The notes beneath the pieces were generated by a model. The model saw only the letters and a program-made list of their open reading frames with translations, had not been told where the DNA came from and did no database searches. This document shows positions 1 through 7,492 of a stretch of 64,000 nucleotides of DNA, piece after piece. Every line of letters begins with the position of its first letter. Positions within the stretch are counted from its first letter, which is position 1. Both the position numbers and the translations under genes were made by a program. The stretch comes from an uncultured Alphaproteobacteria bacterium. GTDB taxonomy: Bacteria > Pseudomonadota > Alphaproteobacteria > Micavibrionales > Micavibrionaceae. The stretch covers positions 1-64,000 of the forward strand of contig CAADGI010000012.1 in assembly GCA_900696495.1 (NCBI GenBank), written 5' to 3'.

Positions 1-137
1 CATAGTCTGGTACATTACGGCTGTTTTGATGCTGGTGGGCCTTTAAAAAGCCTGATTTCAGCGGTTTTTAAAAAAGGTGCCTTTTCCTCTCAACGGCACC
101 ATTCCTCTCAAGTTTTTCTGTCCGAATCGTCGAAAAG

Positions 138-159
138 CTCCTGGCCTTATTACCAGGAG
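138..159. promoter_or_regulatory. Perfect 7-bp hairpin covering a Shine-Dalgarno sequence, or a terminator
   Basis: The arms CTCCTGG (138-144) and CCAGGAG (153-159) pair perfectly around an 8-base loop. On the + strand the right arm contains AGGAG, placed like a Shine-Dalgarno sequence for the ATG at 166, so the stem would hide it. On the - strand the stem is followed by CTTTT and lies about 95 bases past the stop of the DUF350 gene, so it could be a weak terminator. The sequence does not decide between the two. Confidence 0.4.
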
Positions 160-165
160 ATTCTT

Positions 166-294
166 ATGGCTACACCTTTTAAGGTTCAAATCCCACCGCT
201 TATAGATATTGAAATCCGTCCCTTTTACATCGGAGCGTTTAATTGTCGCAAAGTCATACTGTTGAAATCAGCAATCCCAGCGAAATATAAATAA
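166..294 (+). CDS. Possible 42-residue peptide
   Basis: This is a short open frame with ATG at 166 and TAA at 292-294, preceded at good spacing by AGGAG inside the hairpin at 138-159. The peptide is basic and aromatic, with no recognisable domain, signal peptide or membrane segment. It overlaps the 3' end of the convergent DUF350 gene by 41 bases, which argues against it. The only support is the ribosome-binding site, so it may be chance. Confidence 0.18.
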   Translation: MATPFKVQIPPLIDIEIRPFYIGAFNCRKVILLKSAIPAKYK

Positions 295-1138
295 CTGCCT
301 GCAATGCGCCCACCGCGATATTACGCTGTTCCAGGACTTCCTGGTTTATATTCACTCTGAACAAAATAATGCGATGCGCAATAAAGCAAAGGGCCTTCCA
401 AATCAGAATGACGACTATGGATGCCAGAAACCACACAGCCAGAATAGATAAAATTTCATATTCTTCATAAACAACAATTCGCGCGGCCGTCGCGATGGCA
501 AAAGCCGTTCCGATCTTTTGCCCTGAAAAACGCAAAGCCAAGGCCGCGTTGCCATTTTTTAATTCGTTTTGAAGTTCGCTATCCTTATTAACGAAACCAA
601 AAACCTTCATTCTAAGCAAGGTCATAGCTGTCAGGATAACCTGGGAGACTGCAAAGCTGCCAAGAATAGCCGTCAAGCCGCCTATTGTATCCATGGGGAC
701 CCATATCATAATCGCGCGGATGACAATAGCGGTTGCGAGAACATTTCCGGCGTCGGCGATAGCAACAGAAATATTTCCTTTTACAATTTCATCCCGCAGA
801 GAAATATCCGGCAAGGTTATCCTGTCAAAGATCACGCGGGTAAGGGCCATTAAGATGATGCCGAGGACACCGCAGAGCGCTAAAACCAGGACGGCTTCCG
901 TTCTGGTGCTTTCAGGGTCACCGTACATTACGCCGCTTAGCATGATGGTAACAGCGAGCGTTGCGCCTGCCAGGGATATTCCAAATGCAGGATTGTCCTT
1001 TCTTAGAAGTTCATCAGATGCGTTGATATGGGCAATTGCGCCGGAGAATAAACGAAGAGACGCGAACAGCCCTGTGATGATTAAAAGATTTACAAGAAGA
1101 GTCGTATTATAATAGTGATCCCAATAAATCATATCCAT
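254..1138 (-). CDS. DUF350 (YjfL-type) integral membrane protein
   Basis: This is a 294-residue, very hydrophobic protein with about eight predicted membrane segments. They are arranged as two similar halves, each resembling a DUF350 unit (roughly residues 15-150 and 155-294); the short polar stretches NPAFGISLAG and NAALALRFSG occupy equivalent places. DUF350 proteins are inner-membrane proteins of unknown biochemical role, often near stress genes. AAGGTGA lies upstream of the ATG. A 76-base gap separates it from the upstream universal stress gene on the same strand, so it may be the last gene of the CBS-Usp-PH-Usp unit or have its own weak promoter. The family call is confident; the function is unknown. 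Confidence 0.8.
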   Translation of the reverse strand: MDMIYWDHYYNTTLLVNLLIITGLFASLRLFSGAIAHINASDELLRKDNPAFGISLAGATLAVTIMLSGVMYGDPESTRTEAVLVLALCGVLGIILMALTRVIFDRITLPDISLRDEIVKGNISVAIADAGNVLATAIVIRAIMIWVPMDTIGGLTAILGSFAVSQVILTAMTLLRMKVFGFVNKDSELQNELKNGNAALALRFSGQKIGTAFAIATAARIVVYEEYEILSILAVWFLASIVVILIWKALCFIAHRIILFRVNINQEVLEQRNIAVGALQAVIYISLGLLISTV

Positions 1139-1214
1139 TCGCTATTCACCTTTTCTCCCGGCCGATTCCGAAATATGCTATAATTTACACAATTTATCTT
1201 CAACGCAGATCTCG

Positions 1215-2111
1215 CTAAATCAAAATCTGCGACATATCCTTCCAATTGTTGGCAACCAGCACATCGCATGGCGGATCAAATAAAATTTCCATGGCTGTGC
1301 CGCCGAGTTTGGTGCCGGGGAGAAAAAGTCCTGCATCTTCGTTCGCGCCAATGGTCAATAAGTCGGCTTTCAAGCTTTTTATCTTTTTAGTTAAAATCTT
1401 ATGGGGTTTTCCGGCTGCCAGCTGGCCAATAATTTTACCCTCTCCATTTTTTCGAGTTTTCTTGAAATGAGAAGTTTCGTTCCTCAAAAACTGGTCCATC
1501 TTTTTCTTATGCCGTTCCTCTACAAGCGCCTTGGATATTGCATATTTATATGTTTTGTCGGCGTAGTAAGGGATTTCATAAGCATGAACGGTATAAAAAT
1601 CAGCTCTTGGAGCCAAATCCTTTGCCATTCGGAAGGCAGCGCGCGAACCTGGTGAATAATCGATGCCCGAAACAATTTTCTGATAACCCCCGCTTGTCAT
1701 GTTCTTGACGACAAGAACGGGTTTAAGACCCGAACGTATAATACGCTCCATAGTCGTTCCAACAAAATAATCTCTTAACCTGGCTTTGCCATGCATACCT
1801 AAAACGATCAGGTCGGCTTTGGTGTTGTGGGCGTGTACCAATATTTCATTGAAGATATCAGCGGCCTGAACAACATTAACGTAGGTTTTCACTTCTTTTC
1901 CAAAGCGCTGCGCCTCTGCCTGCTTGTGAATTAACGCCTGCAGTTCCTCTTTCAAAGAATTCGTCAGCGGCTTGAGTCTCTTGAGGGGGTAAGGCGGTAC
2001 AACGTGCAAAATGTATAAAGATGCGTTTGTTTCTCTTGCGAGTCTAATTGCCCGCGCGATTGCTCTATCTGAATTCGGCGTAAAATCTGTCGCTAGTAAA
2101 ATGTTCTTCAT
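1215..2111 (-). CDS. Universal stress protein, tandem UspA domains
   Basis: This 298-residue cytoplasmic protein has two UspA domains (about 1-140 and 145-290). The first starts MKNILLATDF and carries the ATP-binding pattern G-x2-G-x9-G-T as GMHGKARLRDYFVGTT. The second has an altered loop, GANEDAGLFLPGTK, so nucleotide binding there is doubtful. Such tandem proteins accumulate under starvation, low oxygen or oxidative stress. It lies 18 bases from the PH-domain gene on the same strand, which points to one transcript starting at the CBS gene, whose promoter region holds FNR-type boxes. A second tandem Usp is encoded two genes upstream. Confidence 0.9.
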   Translation of the reverse strand: MKNILLATDFTPNSDRAIARAIRLARETNASLYILHVVPPYPLKRLKPLTNSLKEELQALIHKQAEAQRFGKEVKTYVNVVQAADIFNEILVHAHNTKADLIVLGMHGKARLRDYFVGTTMERIIRSGLKPVLVVKNMTSGGYQKIVSGIDYSPGSRAAFRMAKDLAPRADFYTVHAYEIPYYADKTYKYAISKALVEERHKKKMDQFLRNETSHFKKTRKNGEGKIIGQLAAGKPHKILTKKIKSLKADLLTIGANEDAGLFLPGTKLGGTAMEILFDPPCDVLVANNWKDMSQILI

Positions 2112-2129
2112 ATGCTTTCCTTCTCTGGT

Positions 2130-2777
2130 TTATGCAGCTTTTAAAAAACCTTGTTTGATATGGCGTTGAATTCTTATGATCGGCTTTTCTGCCTCTTTAT
2201 ATCTGATTCGCTCTAAGTTTTCATGCAGCGCTTCATCCGTATAATCGATGTCGGGGTGGCGCATGCGAGCGGTGTGCATGGCTTTGATGAGTTTGTATGG
2301 CTTGCGCAGCGCAGGCAGGCGTACATCATCGATAAACCGGCAATCCAGCCGAATTCGTCCGTAGCCGAGCAACCAGCCAAACCAACCATGCGAAACATGT
2401 TCGGCCCGGATGTCTTCTAAATCCACTTGTTCGATTTCGATGAAAAGCAGATTCCGTTTGTAGATAATCCGCTGATTGGTCAAGCCGACTTCTGCGGAGA
2501 TATAAGCCAGAAATAAAGGATAAAAGATCGCGAATCCTGTAAAGCCGAATATCCAGGGAATGGGCGTGCGGATTTCATTGAATTTAACCAGCCATAAATC
2601 AATATCAAAGCGGATCGCATGGCTGCCGACATATAAGTAAAAATAATAATCAACGATTAAGCCAATTATCGTCAGGCCGAAAAAGCAGAGTAGTCCTTCA
2701 AAAATATAAATCCAGTGCGGACGCGAAATGGAAATTAATTTTTCATCCGTATTGATGACTTTCCTGATATATCCCAT
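2130..2777 (-). CDS. Bacterial PH-domain (bPH2/DUF304) membrane protein
   Basis: This 215-residue protein has two membrane segments near residues 28-50 and 73-92, followed by a bacterial PH domain (about 95-160) with the usual core: TNQRIIYKRN, the acidic VDLEDIR stretch and a glycine-rich turn GYGRIRLDC. The remaining 50 residues are charged and probably helical. Proteins of this class are membrane-anchored and of uncertain ligand. Ten bases separate it from the upstream Usp gene and 18 from the downstream one, so it is co-transcribed with stress genes, but its specific task cannot be read from the sequence. Confidence 0.75.
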   Translation of the reverse strand: MGYIRKVINTDEKLISISRPHWIYIFEGLLCFFGLTIIGLIVDYYFYLYVGSHAIRFDIDLWLVKFNEIRTPIPWIFGFTGFAIFYPLFLAYISAEVGLTNQRIIYKRNLLFIEIEQVDLEDIRAEHVSHGWFGWLLGYGRIRLDCRFIDDVRLPALRKPYKLIKAMHTARMRHPDIDYTDEALHENLERIRYKEAEKPIIRIQRHIKQGFLKAA

Positions 2778-2787
2778 AGCGCTTCTC

Positions 2788-3663
2788 TCAATGCATCATG
2801 AGAATTGGAACATCAGCATGCCTGAGCATGTGGGCTGTTACACCGCCCATAATCATTTCACGCATACGGCTGTGGCTGTAGGCGCCCATGACTATCAATC
2901 CTGCGCCTATTTTCTTGGCGCTGCTTAAGATAGTTGGCGCGGGGGAGTTTCCATTGATCCATGGCATCAAAGTTTCCGCATGAATTTCATGTTTATCAAG
3001 GTAATCAGCCAAGTCCTGCGGGAGAATAGCCGGGCCGTGCCAATTGTCGCTTTCTCCGGTCAAAATTTTGACATCCCCGTTCTTTAAAAAGGGGAGCGCA
3101 GCTGTGACGGCATGGATAGCTTCAGGACTGCCGTTCCAGGCTATAAGAATTTTCTCATTGAGAGGTTTTGCGTTATGGCCCGGGGGCACCAAGAGGAGCG
3201 GTCTTCCCGTTTCAAACATGGCAGTATGAACAATTTCATCGTAAATAAGATTTTGTTCAGGGTTCCTGCTCATAACGATCAGATCAGAAAGCCGTCCATG
3301 TGTTGTTATTATTTTCTCTGCATGATCAACGGTTGTGTGGAACGAAGTTGAAGCCTTATCCTTTTCAGGAGAGTCATCGCAAGGAATGCCAAATGCTTTC
3401 GCAGTCTTTATGAATTTCTGTAGAGTCTCTTTTCTGCTTTTCTCATTAAGTTTTAAAAGCTCGGCATAGCTGCTTTCATCAGGAAGGTAAGAGGCGCCCA
3501 TAATAAAAGAAGAATAAATCGTGATAATCTCTTCCGGATCCGGAAGAGCATGCCACACAGCCACATGAGCTTTCCATCGCTTTGCAAGCGTAAACGCTGT
3601 TTCGAGCGCCGCAAGCTCATGATCGTTCCCATTAAATGGCATCAGAATAATTTTAGGTGTCAT
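2788..3663 (-). CDS. Universal stress protein, tandem UspA domains
   Basis: This 291-residue protein has two UspA-like halves. The N-terminal half (1-150) has lost the nucleotide-binding glycine pattern. The C-terminal half (about 165-291) keeps a Usp ending, GAYSHSRMREMIMGGVT followed by DVPILMMH, typical of ATP-binding members. It is 24 bases downstream of the CBS gene and 10 bases upstream of the PH-domain gene, inside the same minus-strand unit. It differs clearly from the Usp at 1215-2111, so the two are old paralogues rather than a recent duplication. Confidence 0.88.
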   Translation of the reverse strand: MTPKIILMPFNGNDHELAALETAFTLAKRWKAHVAVWHALPDPEEIITIYSSFIMGASYLPDESSYAELLKLNEKSRKETLQKFIKTAKAFGIPCDDSPEKDKASTSFHTTVDHAEKIITTHGRLSDLIVMSRNPEQNLIYDEIVHTAMFETGRPLLLVPPGHNAKPLNEKILIAWNGSPEAIHAVTAALPFLKNGDVKILTGESDNWHGPAILPQDLADYLDKHEIHAETLMPWINGNSPAPTILSSAKKIGAGLIVMGAYSHSRMREMIMGGVTAHMLRHADVPILMMH

Positions 3664-3687
3664 GATCTTTCCTTCCCAGCCGGGAGC

Positions 3688-4122
3688 TTATGCTACTTCC
3701 CGGCGAACAGCGTGTTTGACAACATTGGAAATTTCTTTAGCGTCCGCGTTTCTGCGCAAGATGCCGCCAAATGATAAAACGCCGCTGACCTGCCCTGTTG
3801 CATCTCTTACTATCAAACGGCTGACCTTGTGTTCCCGCATCTTTTCCGCGGCATCCTCAAGGTAATCATCTTCCCGGCATCCGAAGCATTCATTGGTCAT
3901 GTAATTCAGAACTTTTTCTTTTTGAGGATCTTTGCCTCTCGATATAGCCCGGATGACGATGTCGCGGTCTGTAATGATTCCGATGACATCGCTTTTGCCG
4001 CAGACTGGCAAAAAGCCACAATCAACATTCGCCATCATCCGTGCGGCTTCCTGAAGTGTTGCATCCGGCGCAATGGTGCATGGCTGTTCTGACATCAGTT
4101 CTTTGACTTTGCGATTTCTCAT
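3688..4122 (-). CDS. CBS-domain pair protein
   Basis: This 144-residue stand-alone Bateman module has two CBS motifs: residues 8-60 (VKELMSEQPCTIAPDATLQEAARMM begins the first, read in pieces: VKELMSEQP, then DATLQEAA, then GIITDRDIV) and 72-125 (VLNYMTNECF, EDAAEKM, SRLIVRD). Such modules bind adenosine nucleotides and act as energy sensors. It is the first gene of the minus-strand stress unit. AAGGAG lies 7-12 bases before the ATG, and the start is about 65 bases from an FNR-like box in the divergent promoter region shared with the alcohol dehydrogenase gene. Confidence 0.88.
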   Translation of the reverse strand: MRNRKVKELMSEQPCTIAPDATLQEAARMMANVDCGFLPVCGKSDVIGIITDRDIVIRAISRGKDPQKEKVLNYMTNECFGCREDDYLEDAAEKMREHKVSRLIVRDATGQVSGVLSFGGILRRNADAKEISNVVKHAVRREVA

Positions 4123-4179
4123 GATCTTTCTCCTTGCTGTTTACTGAAGCAAGGAAAGCAAAAAAACACCAAGAGAGAT

Positions 4180-4193
4180 TTGATTTTTGTCAA
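4180..4193. promoter_or_regulatory. FNR/FixK-type box, near perfect
   Basis: TTGATTTTTGTCAA matches TTGAT-N4-ATCAA with one change; read on the other strand it is TTGACAAAAATCAA. Its centre is 41.5 bases from about 4145 on the - strand. That would give a 22-base leader for the CBS gene and place TTTCCT at the -10 position. It probably drives the CBS-Usp-PH-Usp unit. Confidence 0.65.
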
Positions 4194-4214
4194 AAAAACC
4201 AAAAATACAGAAAC

Positions 4215-4228
4215 TTGATTAAAATCAA
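4215..4228. promoter_or_regulatory. FNR/FixK-type box, perfect
   Basis: TTGATTAAAATCAA matches the FNR consensus TTGAT-N4-ATCAA at all ten defined positions. A start site 41.5 bases downstream of its centre would fall near 4263, 15 bases before the alcohol dehydrogenase ATG and just ahead of AAGGAG (4265-4270). A weak TTTCCT lies at the -10 position (4251-4256). The placement fits class II activation of the alcohol dehydrogenase gene. Confidence 0.75.
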
Positions 4229-4277
4229 TTCAGAATCATGGGGAATGTGGTTTCCTTCCGGACGAAGGAGAGCCTTT

Positions 4278-5318
4278 ATGAAAGCACTTGTTTATAACGG
4301 TCCTGGTAAAAAATCGCTTGAAGAGCGGCCCATGCCGCAAATTCAGATGCCTACCGATGCGGTTGTCAAGATTCTAAAGACAACCATATGTGGAACCGAT
4401 TTGCATATTCTAAAAGGAGATGTGCCGACTTGTGAGCGGGGGCGCGTTCTGGGGCATGAGGGGGTTGGTGTCATTGAACAAGCGGGGCCGGCGGTTACAG
4501 GTCTTGAGCGCGGAGACAAAGTTCTGATTTCCTGCATTACATCGTGTGGAAAATGCGAAAACTGCCGCAAGGGCATGTATTCACATTGTGCTCATGGCGG
4601 CTGGATTTTAGGGCATAAAATCGACGGCACCCAGGCCGAATATGTTCGCATTCCTTTTGCCGAGACCAGCTTATACAAGCTTCCTGAAGGTGTAGAAGAT
4701 GAAGCCGCTGTTATGCTGAGTGACATTTTCCCGACGGGATATGAATGCGGTGTTCTTAATGGAAAAATCAAACCCGGCGATACGGTGGCGATTATCGGTT
4801 CCGGCCCGATCGGGCTTGCAGTCTTGCTGACCGCTCAATTTTATACTCCCGCCCAGATTATTATGGTCGATGTAGATAATAAGCGGCTCGAAGTCGCCAA
4901 ATCCCTGGGCGCGACGCATATTATCAACGCCGGCGATGAACAAGCCGTAGAGAAAATTCTGGAACTCACGGAAGGTAAGGGCGTTGACGCCGCTGTTGAA
5001 GCGGTTGGGATTCCAGCCAGCTTTGTTATGTGTGAAGACATTGTTGCTCCGGGCGGCGTGATAGCCAATGTGGGCGTTCACGGCAGCAAGGTCGACCTTC
5101 ATCTTGAGGATTTGTGGAGCCAGAACATTACTATTACGACACGGCTTGTCGATACAGTGACTACACCGATGCTGCTGAAAACTGTTCAGGCGAAGAAAAT
5201 AATACCGACAAAGCTTATAACGCATCGCTTTAGCCTTGATGAAATTATCACGGCTTATGAAGTCTTCGGCAAAGCGGCTGAAACAAATGCTCTTAAGGTC
5301 ATTATCAACGCAGGTTAG
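4278..5318 (+). CDS. Zinc-dependent alcohol dehydrogenase (MDR family)
   Basis: This 346-residue cytoplasmic NAD(P)-dependent oxidoreductase of the medium-chain family interconverts alcohols and aldehydes or ketones. The catalytic zinc site is visible as C38-GTDLH and GHEGVG. The structural zinc site is CGKCENCRKGMYSHC. The Rossmann motif is GSGPIGLAVLL, and MVDVDNKRLEVAK ends the second beta strand. The start at 4278 is preferred over an upstream in-frame ATG because AAGGAG precedes it and homologues begin MKAL. It is transcribed divergently from the stress unit across two FNR-type boxes. A role in reoxidising NADH at low oxygen is an inference; the exact substrate is unknown. Confidence 0.9.
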   Translation: MKALVYNGPGKKSLEERPMPQIQMPTDAVVKILKTTICGTDLHILKGDVPTCERGRVLGHEGVGVIEQAGPAVTGLERGDKVLISCITSCGKCENCRKGMYSHCAHGGWILGHKIDGTQAEYVRIPFAETSLYKLPEGVEDEAAVMLSDIFPTGYECGVLNGKIKPGDTVAIIGSGPIGLAVLLTAQFYTPAQIIMVDVDNKRLEVAKSLGATHIINAGDEQAVEKILELTEGKGVDAAVEAVGIPASFVMCEDIVAPGGVIANVGVHGSKVDLHLEDLWSQNITITTRLVDTVTTPMLLKTVQAKKIIPTKLITHRFSLDEIITAYEVFGKAAETNALKVIINAG

Positions 5319-5498
5319 AAACCATGAAACCAATACAAGATAGTCCCATTATTAATTTCATGTGCAAAATCTTGATTTTGGAGAAATGCTTTCCATTTCT
5401 TTTCAAAAAGCAAGATTCGGCCCCCCGAAAGTTTACAGGCGCTCATTCCAAGGAAATGAAATGCCGTGATTGTGCAACGGACTAAAGGAGAACTTATC

Positions 5499-5957
5499 AT
5501 GAAAAATCTGCTGTTCATTACATCTATGATTTTGCTTTCATTCGTTTCCGCTCACGCGAGCGAGGAAAACACAGAAATTGAAGTTGCGTTCACAGTCGCA
5601 GACATCTTTCCCAACGGTCTTATCGATAGCGGAGAGTTCGATATTTATAATCTAAAGACGTTTGAGTCTCTGGATATGGATGGCAGCGCAAGCCTCGATC
5701 GTGAGGAGTGCGCGAATGATTGTTTTCCTGCAAATGTAAACATTGATGGTTCTCCGGGAGTGATCAGATACCCGTTCAGAGTGCTTGATGCCAATAAGAG
5801 CGAGAGCGTTACGGCAGCGGAATATCTATCGCACAGCAGAAAGCAATTCAGGGTTTACGACGATGATAAAAACGACTCGCTTAACAAAGATGAGTTTTAT
5901 GCGTTTTATCAAGGTTTAAAAGACAGAACCTATATTGCAGATAAGCAAAAAGAGTAG
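5499..5957 (+). CDS. Secreted EF-hand calcium-binding protein
   Basis: This 152-residue protein begins with a cleavable signal peptide (MKNLLFITSMILLSFVSAHA, cut after about residue 20). Three EF-hand loops follow: DMDGSASLDREE, DANKSESVTAAE and DDDKNDSLNKDE, each with acidic residues at loop positions 1, 3, 5 and 12; an earlier degenerate loop may exist near PNGLIDSGEFD. It should sit in the periplasm and bind calcium. AAAGGAG (5484-5490) fixes the start at 5499. It lies 180 bases after the alcohol dehydrogenase and 3 bases before the next small gene. The function beyond calcium binding is not evident. Confidence 0.78.
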   Translation: MKNLLFITSMILLSFVSAHASEENTEIEVAFTVADIFPNGLIDSGEFDIYNLKTFESLDMDGSASLDREECANDCFPANVNIDGSPGVIRYPFRVLDANKSESVTAAEYLSHSRKQFRVYDDDKNDSLNKDEFYAFYQGLKDRTYIADKQKE

Positions 5958-5960
5958 GTC

Positions 5961-6194
5961 ATGGGAAAAATGGTTTCCGTTCAGGATCTACGCACTCTTT
6001 TAGGACCTTCAGATGACGATCTGGTTATCAGCATCATCAATACGGGCGCCAGTCGCGGCGATGTTTTGAAAGCCATTCATTATCTTGAGCACACCACTTG
6101 CAACGAGCAGGAATTGCGGAACATGATGGGCCCGAAAGCCTACCAGGTTTATGAAATTCTTCAGGCAGAACAAGACCAAAATGAACAAGAATAA
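5961..6194 (+). CDS. Small conserved-looking protein of unknown function
   Basis: This 77-residue, acidic, mostly helical soluble protein has no recognisable domain. It starts three bases after the EF-hand gene's stop and its last 14 bases overlap the start of the amino acid permease gene, so it sits inside a tight operon. That arrangement is the main reason to believe it. Two cysteine-free helices around ISIINTGASRGDVLKAIHYL and NEQELRNMMG suggest a small helical bundle, perhaps a partner of a neighbour. No function is assigned. Confidence 0.55.
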   Translation: MGKMVSVQDLRTLLGPSDDDLVISIINTGASRGDVLKAIHYLEHTTCNEQELRNMMGPKAYQVYEILQAEQDQNEQE

Positions 6195-7392
6195 TGCGGG
6201 CGGACTTAGAAGAAGCCTCAATTTAAGCCTGTTGATTTTTTATGGTCTTGGAATCATTGTTGGGGCAGGCGTTTACGTTGTTATTGGCGATGTTATACGC
6301 ATTGCCGGGCCTGCCGCTTTGTTATCTTTTATTGTAGCCGGTTTACTGGCTTTTCTAACGGCGCTTTGCTATGCGGAACTGGCAAGCCGTTATCCCGAAG
6401 CCGCGGGGGCGGCGGCGTATGTGAAAGAGGCGTTTAAATCAGATAGGCTGTCATTGTTGACGGGCTTTCTTGTTACGCTTGTCGTTCTTATTACAGCTGC
6501 AACAATCGCGCATGGGGCGGCTTTTTATGCTAAAATATTTGTATCTTTGCCTGAAGGCATTCTCGCAAGTGCAATTATTATAGTTTTTACAGGCGTATCT
6601 TGTCTGGGCGTTAAGGATAGTGTGCGCGCCGCGGCATTCATGACAGTCATAGAGCTGACGGGATTGGCGCTTGTCGTCGGGGCAGGTTGGGAGCCCGTCC
6701 TTCATATTTTTAATACCGATACTCATTTTATGCCTGCCAATGCTGAAGCCTGGCATGCTGTTTTCGTGGGGGCCTTCTTTGCTTTTTTTGCATTCACCGG
6801 ATTTGAAAACCTTGCGAATATGGCGGAGGAAGCGGAAAGTGAGAGACGCACAATTCCTTATGCCATTCTTGCGAGTTTGGGCATAAGCACTGCCGTTTAT
6901 TTAATCGTAGCTTTTGTCGTTATCGCAGGCTTCTCATCGGGAGGTCCGGGGCCATCGCCTTTCTCTTTATTATCTGTCCTGGAGCATAGCGGGTGGGGGC
7001 TCACGAAGATTTTTGCGTTGCTGGCCATGATTGCAGTTTCAAATGGCGTGCTCATCCAAATTCTTATGCTCGCGCGTTTGTTCTATGGCATGGCCAAACG
7101 GGAATTGCTGCCGGTCTACTTTACAAAGCTGAGTCAAAAGCAAGTTCCGGTTCGCGCAACACTCGTTGCAGGCATTATGATCTTGGTTTCAGCCTATCTT
7201 TTGCCTTTTGAAGCATTGCTGCGTTGGAGCACGATATTAACGTTGCTCATTTTTGCTTTGGTTAGCTCATCCGTATGGGTCTTGCATAACAGAGCCAATC
7301 TGCCATCCCCGGATTTCAGGGTTTCATTCTGGATCCCGCCAGCGGCTGTGTCTGGAAATCTGGCCCTCATTATTGTTCAATTTATTGTTTAA
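6181..7392 (+). CDS. APC-family amino acid permease
   Basis: This 403-residue inner-membrane transporter has about 12 membrane segments. The first helix carries the APC signature GLGIIVGAGVYVVIG, and the region FAFTGFENLANMAEE corresponds to the conserved sixth helix and following loop. It probably moves an amino acid or polyamine by proton coupling or exchange; the substrate is unknown. The ATG at 6181 is chosen because homologues begin with a short polar stretch before RRSLNL; no strong Shine-Dalgarno sequence is seen, which suits translational coupling to the overlapping 77-residue gene. The C-terminus is slightly short compared with the paralogue at 22860-24140. Confidence 0.85.
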   Translation: MNKNNAGGLRRSLNLSLLIFYGLGIIVGAGVYVVIGDVIRIAGPAALLSFIVAGLLAFLTALCYAELASRYPEAAGAAAYVKEAFKSDRLSLLTGFLVTLVVLITAATIAHGAAFYAKIFVSLPEGILASAIIIVFTGVSCLGVKDSVRAAAFMTVIELTGLALVVGAGWEPVLHIFNTDTHFMPANAEAWHAVFVGAFFAFFAFTGFENLANMAEEAESERRTIPYAILASLGISTAVYLIVAFVVIAGFSSGGPGPSPFSLLSVLEHSGWGLTKIFALLAMIAVSNGVLIQILMLARLFYGMAKRELLPVYFTKLSQKQVPVRATLVAGIMILVSAYLLPFEALLRWSTILTLLIFALVSSSVWVLHNRANLPSPDFRVSFWIPPAAVSGNLALIIVQFIV

Positions 7393-7437
7393 TTCCAACG
7401 TAGCACAATATTAGTTAGCCCTAATAATCTGCAATTT

Positions 7438-7466
7438 TTGATTTTATCCCGTGTATTTAGTATAAA
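7438..7466 (+). promoter_or_regulatory. Sigma-70-like promoter of the Crp/Fnr gene
   Basis: TTGATT (7438-7443), a 17-base spacer and TATAAA (7461-7466) form a good housekeeping promoter. The predicted start is near 7473, about 20 bases before the GTG start at 7493. A small inverted repeat, ATTAG-N6-CTAAT (7410-7425), lies upstream. Confidence 0.55.
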
Positions 7467-7492
7467 GCGGCATATTCCTTTACAGGTGAGCC

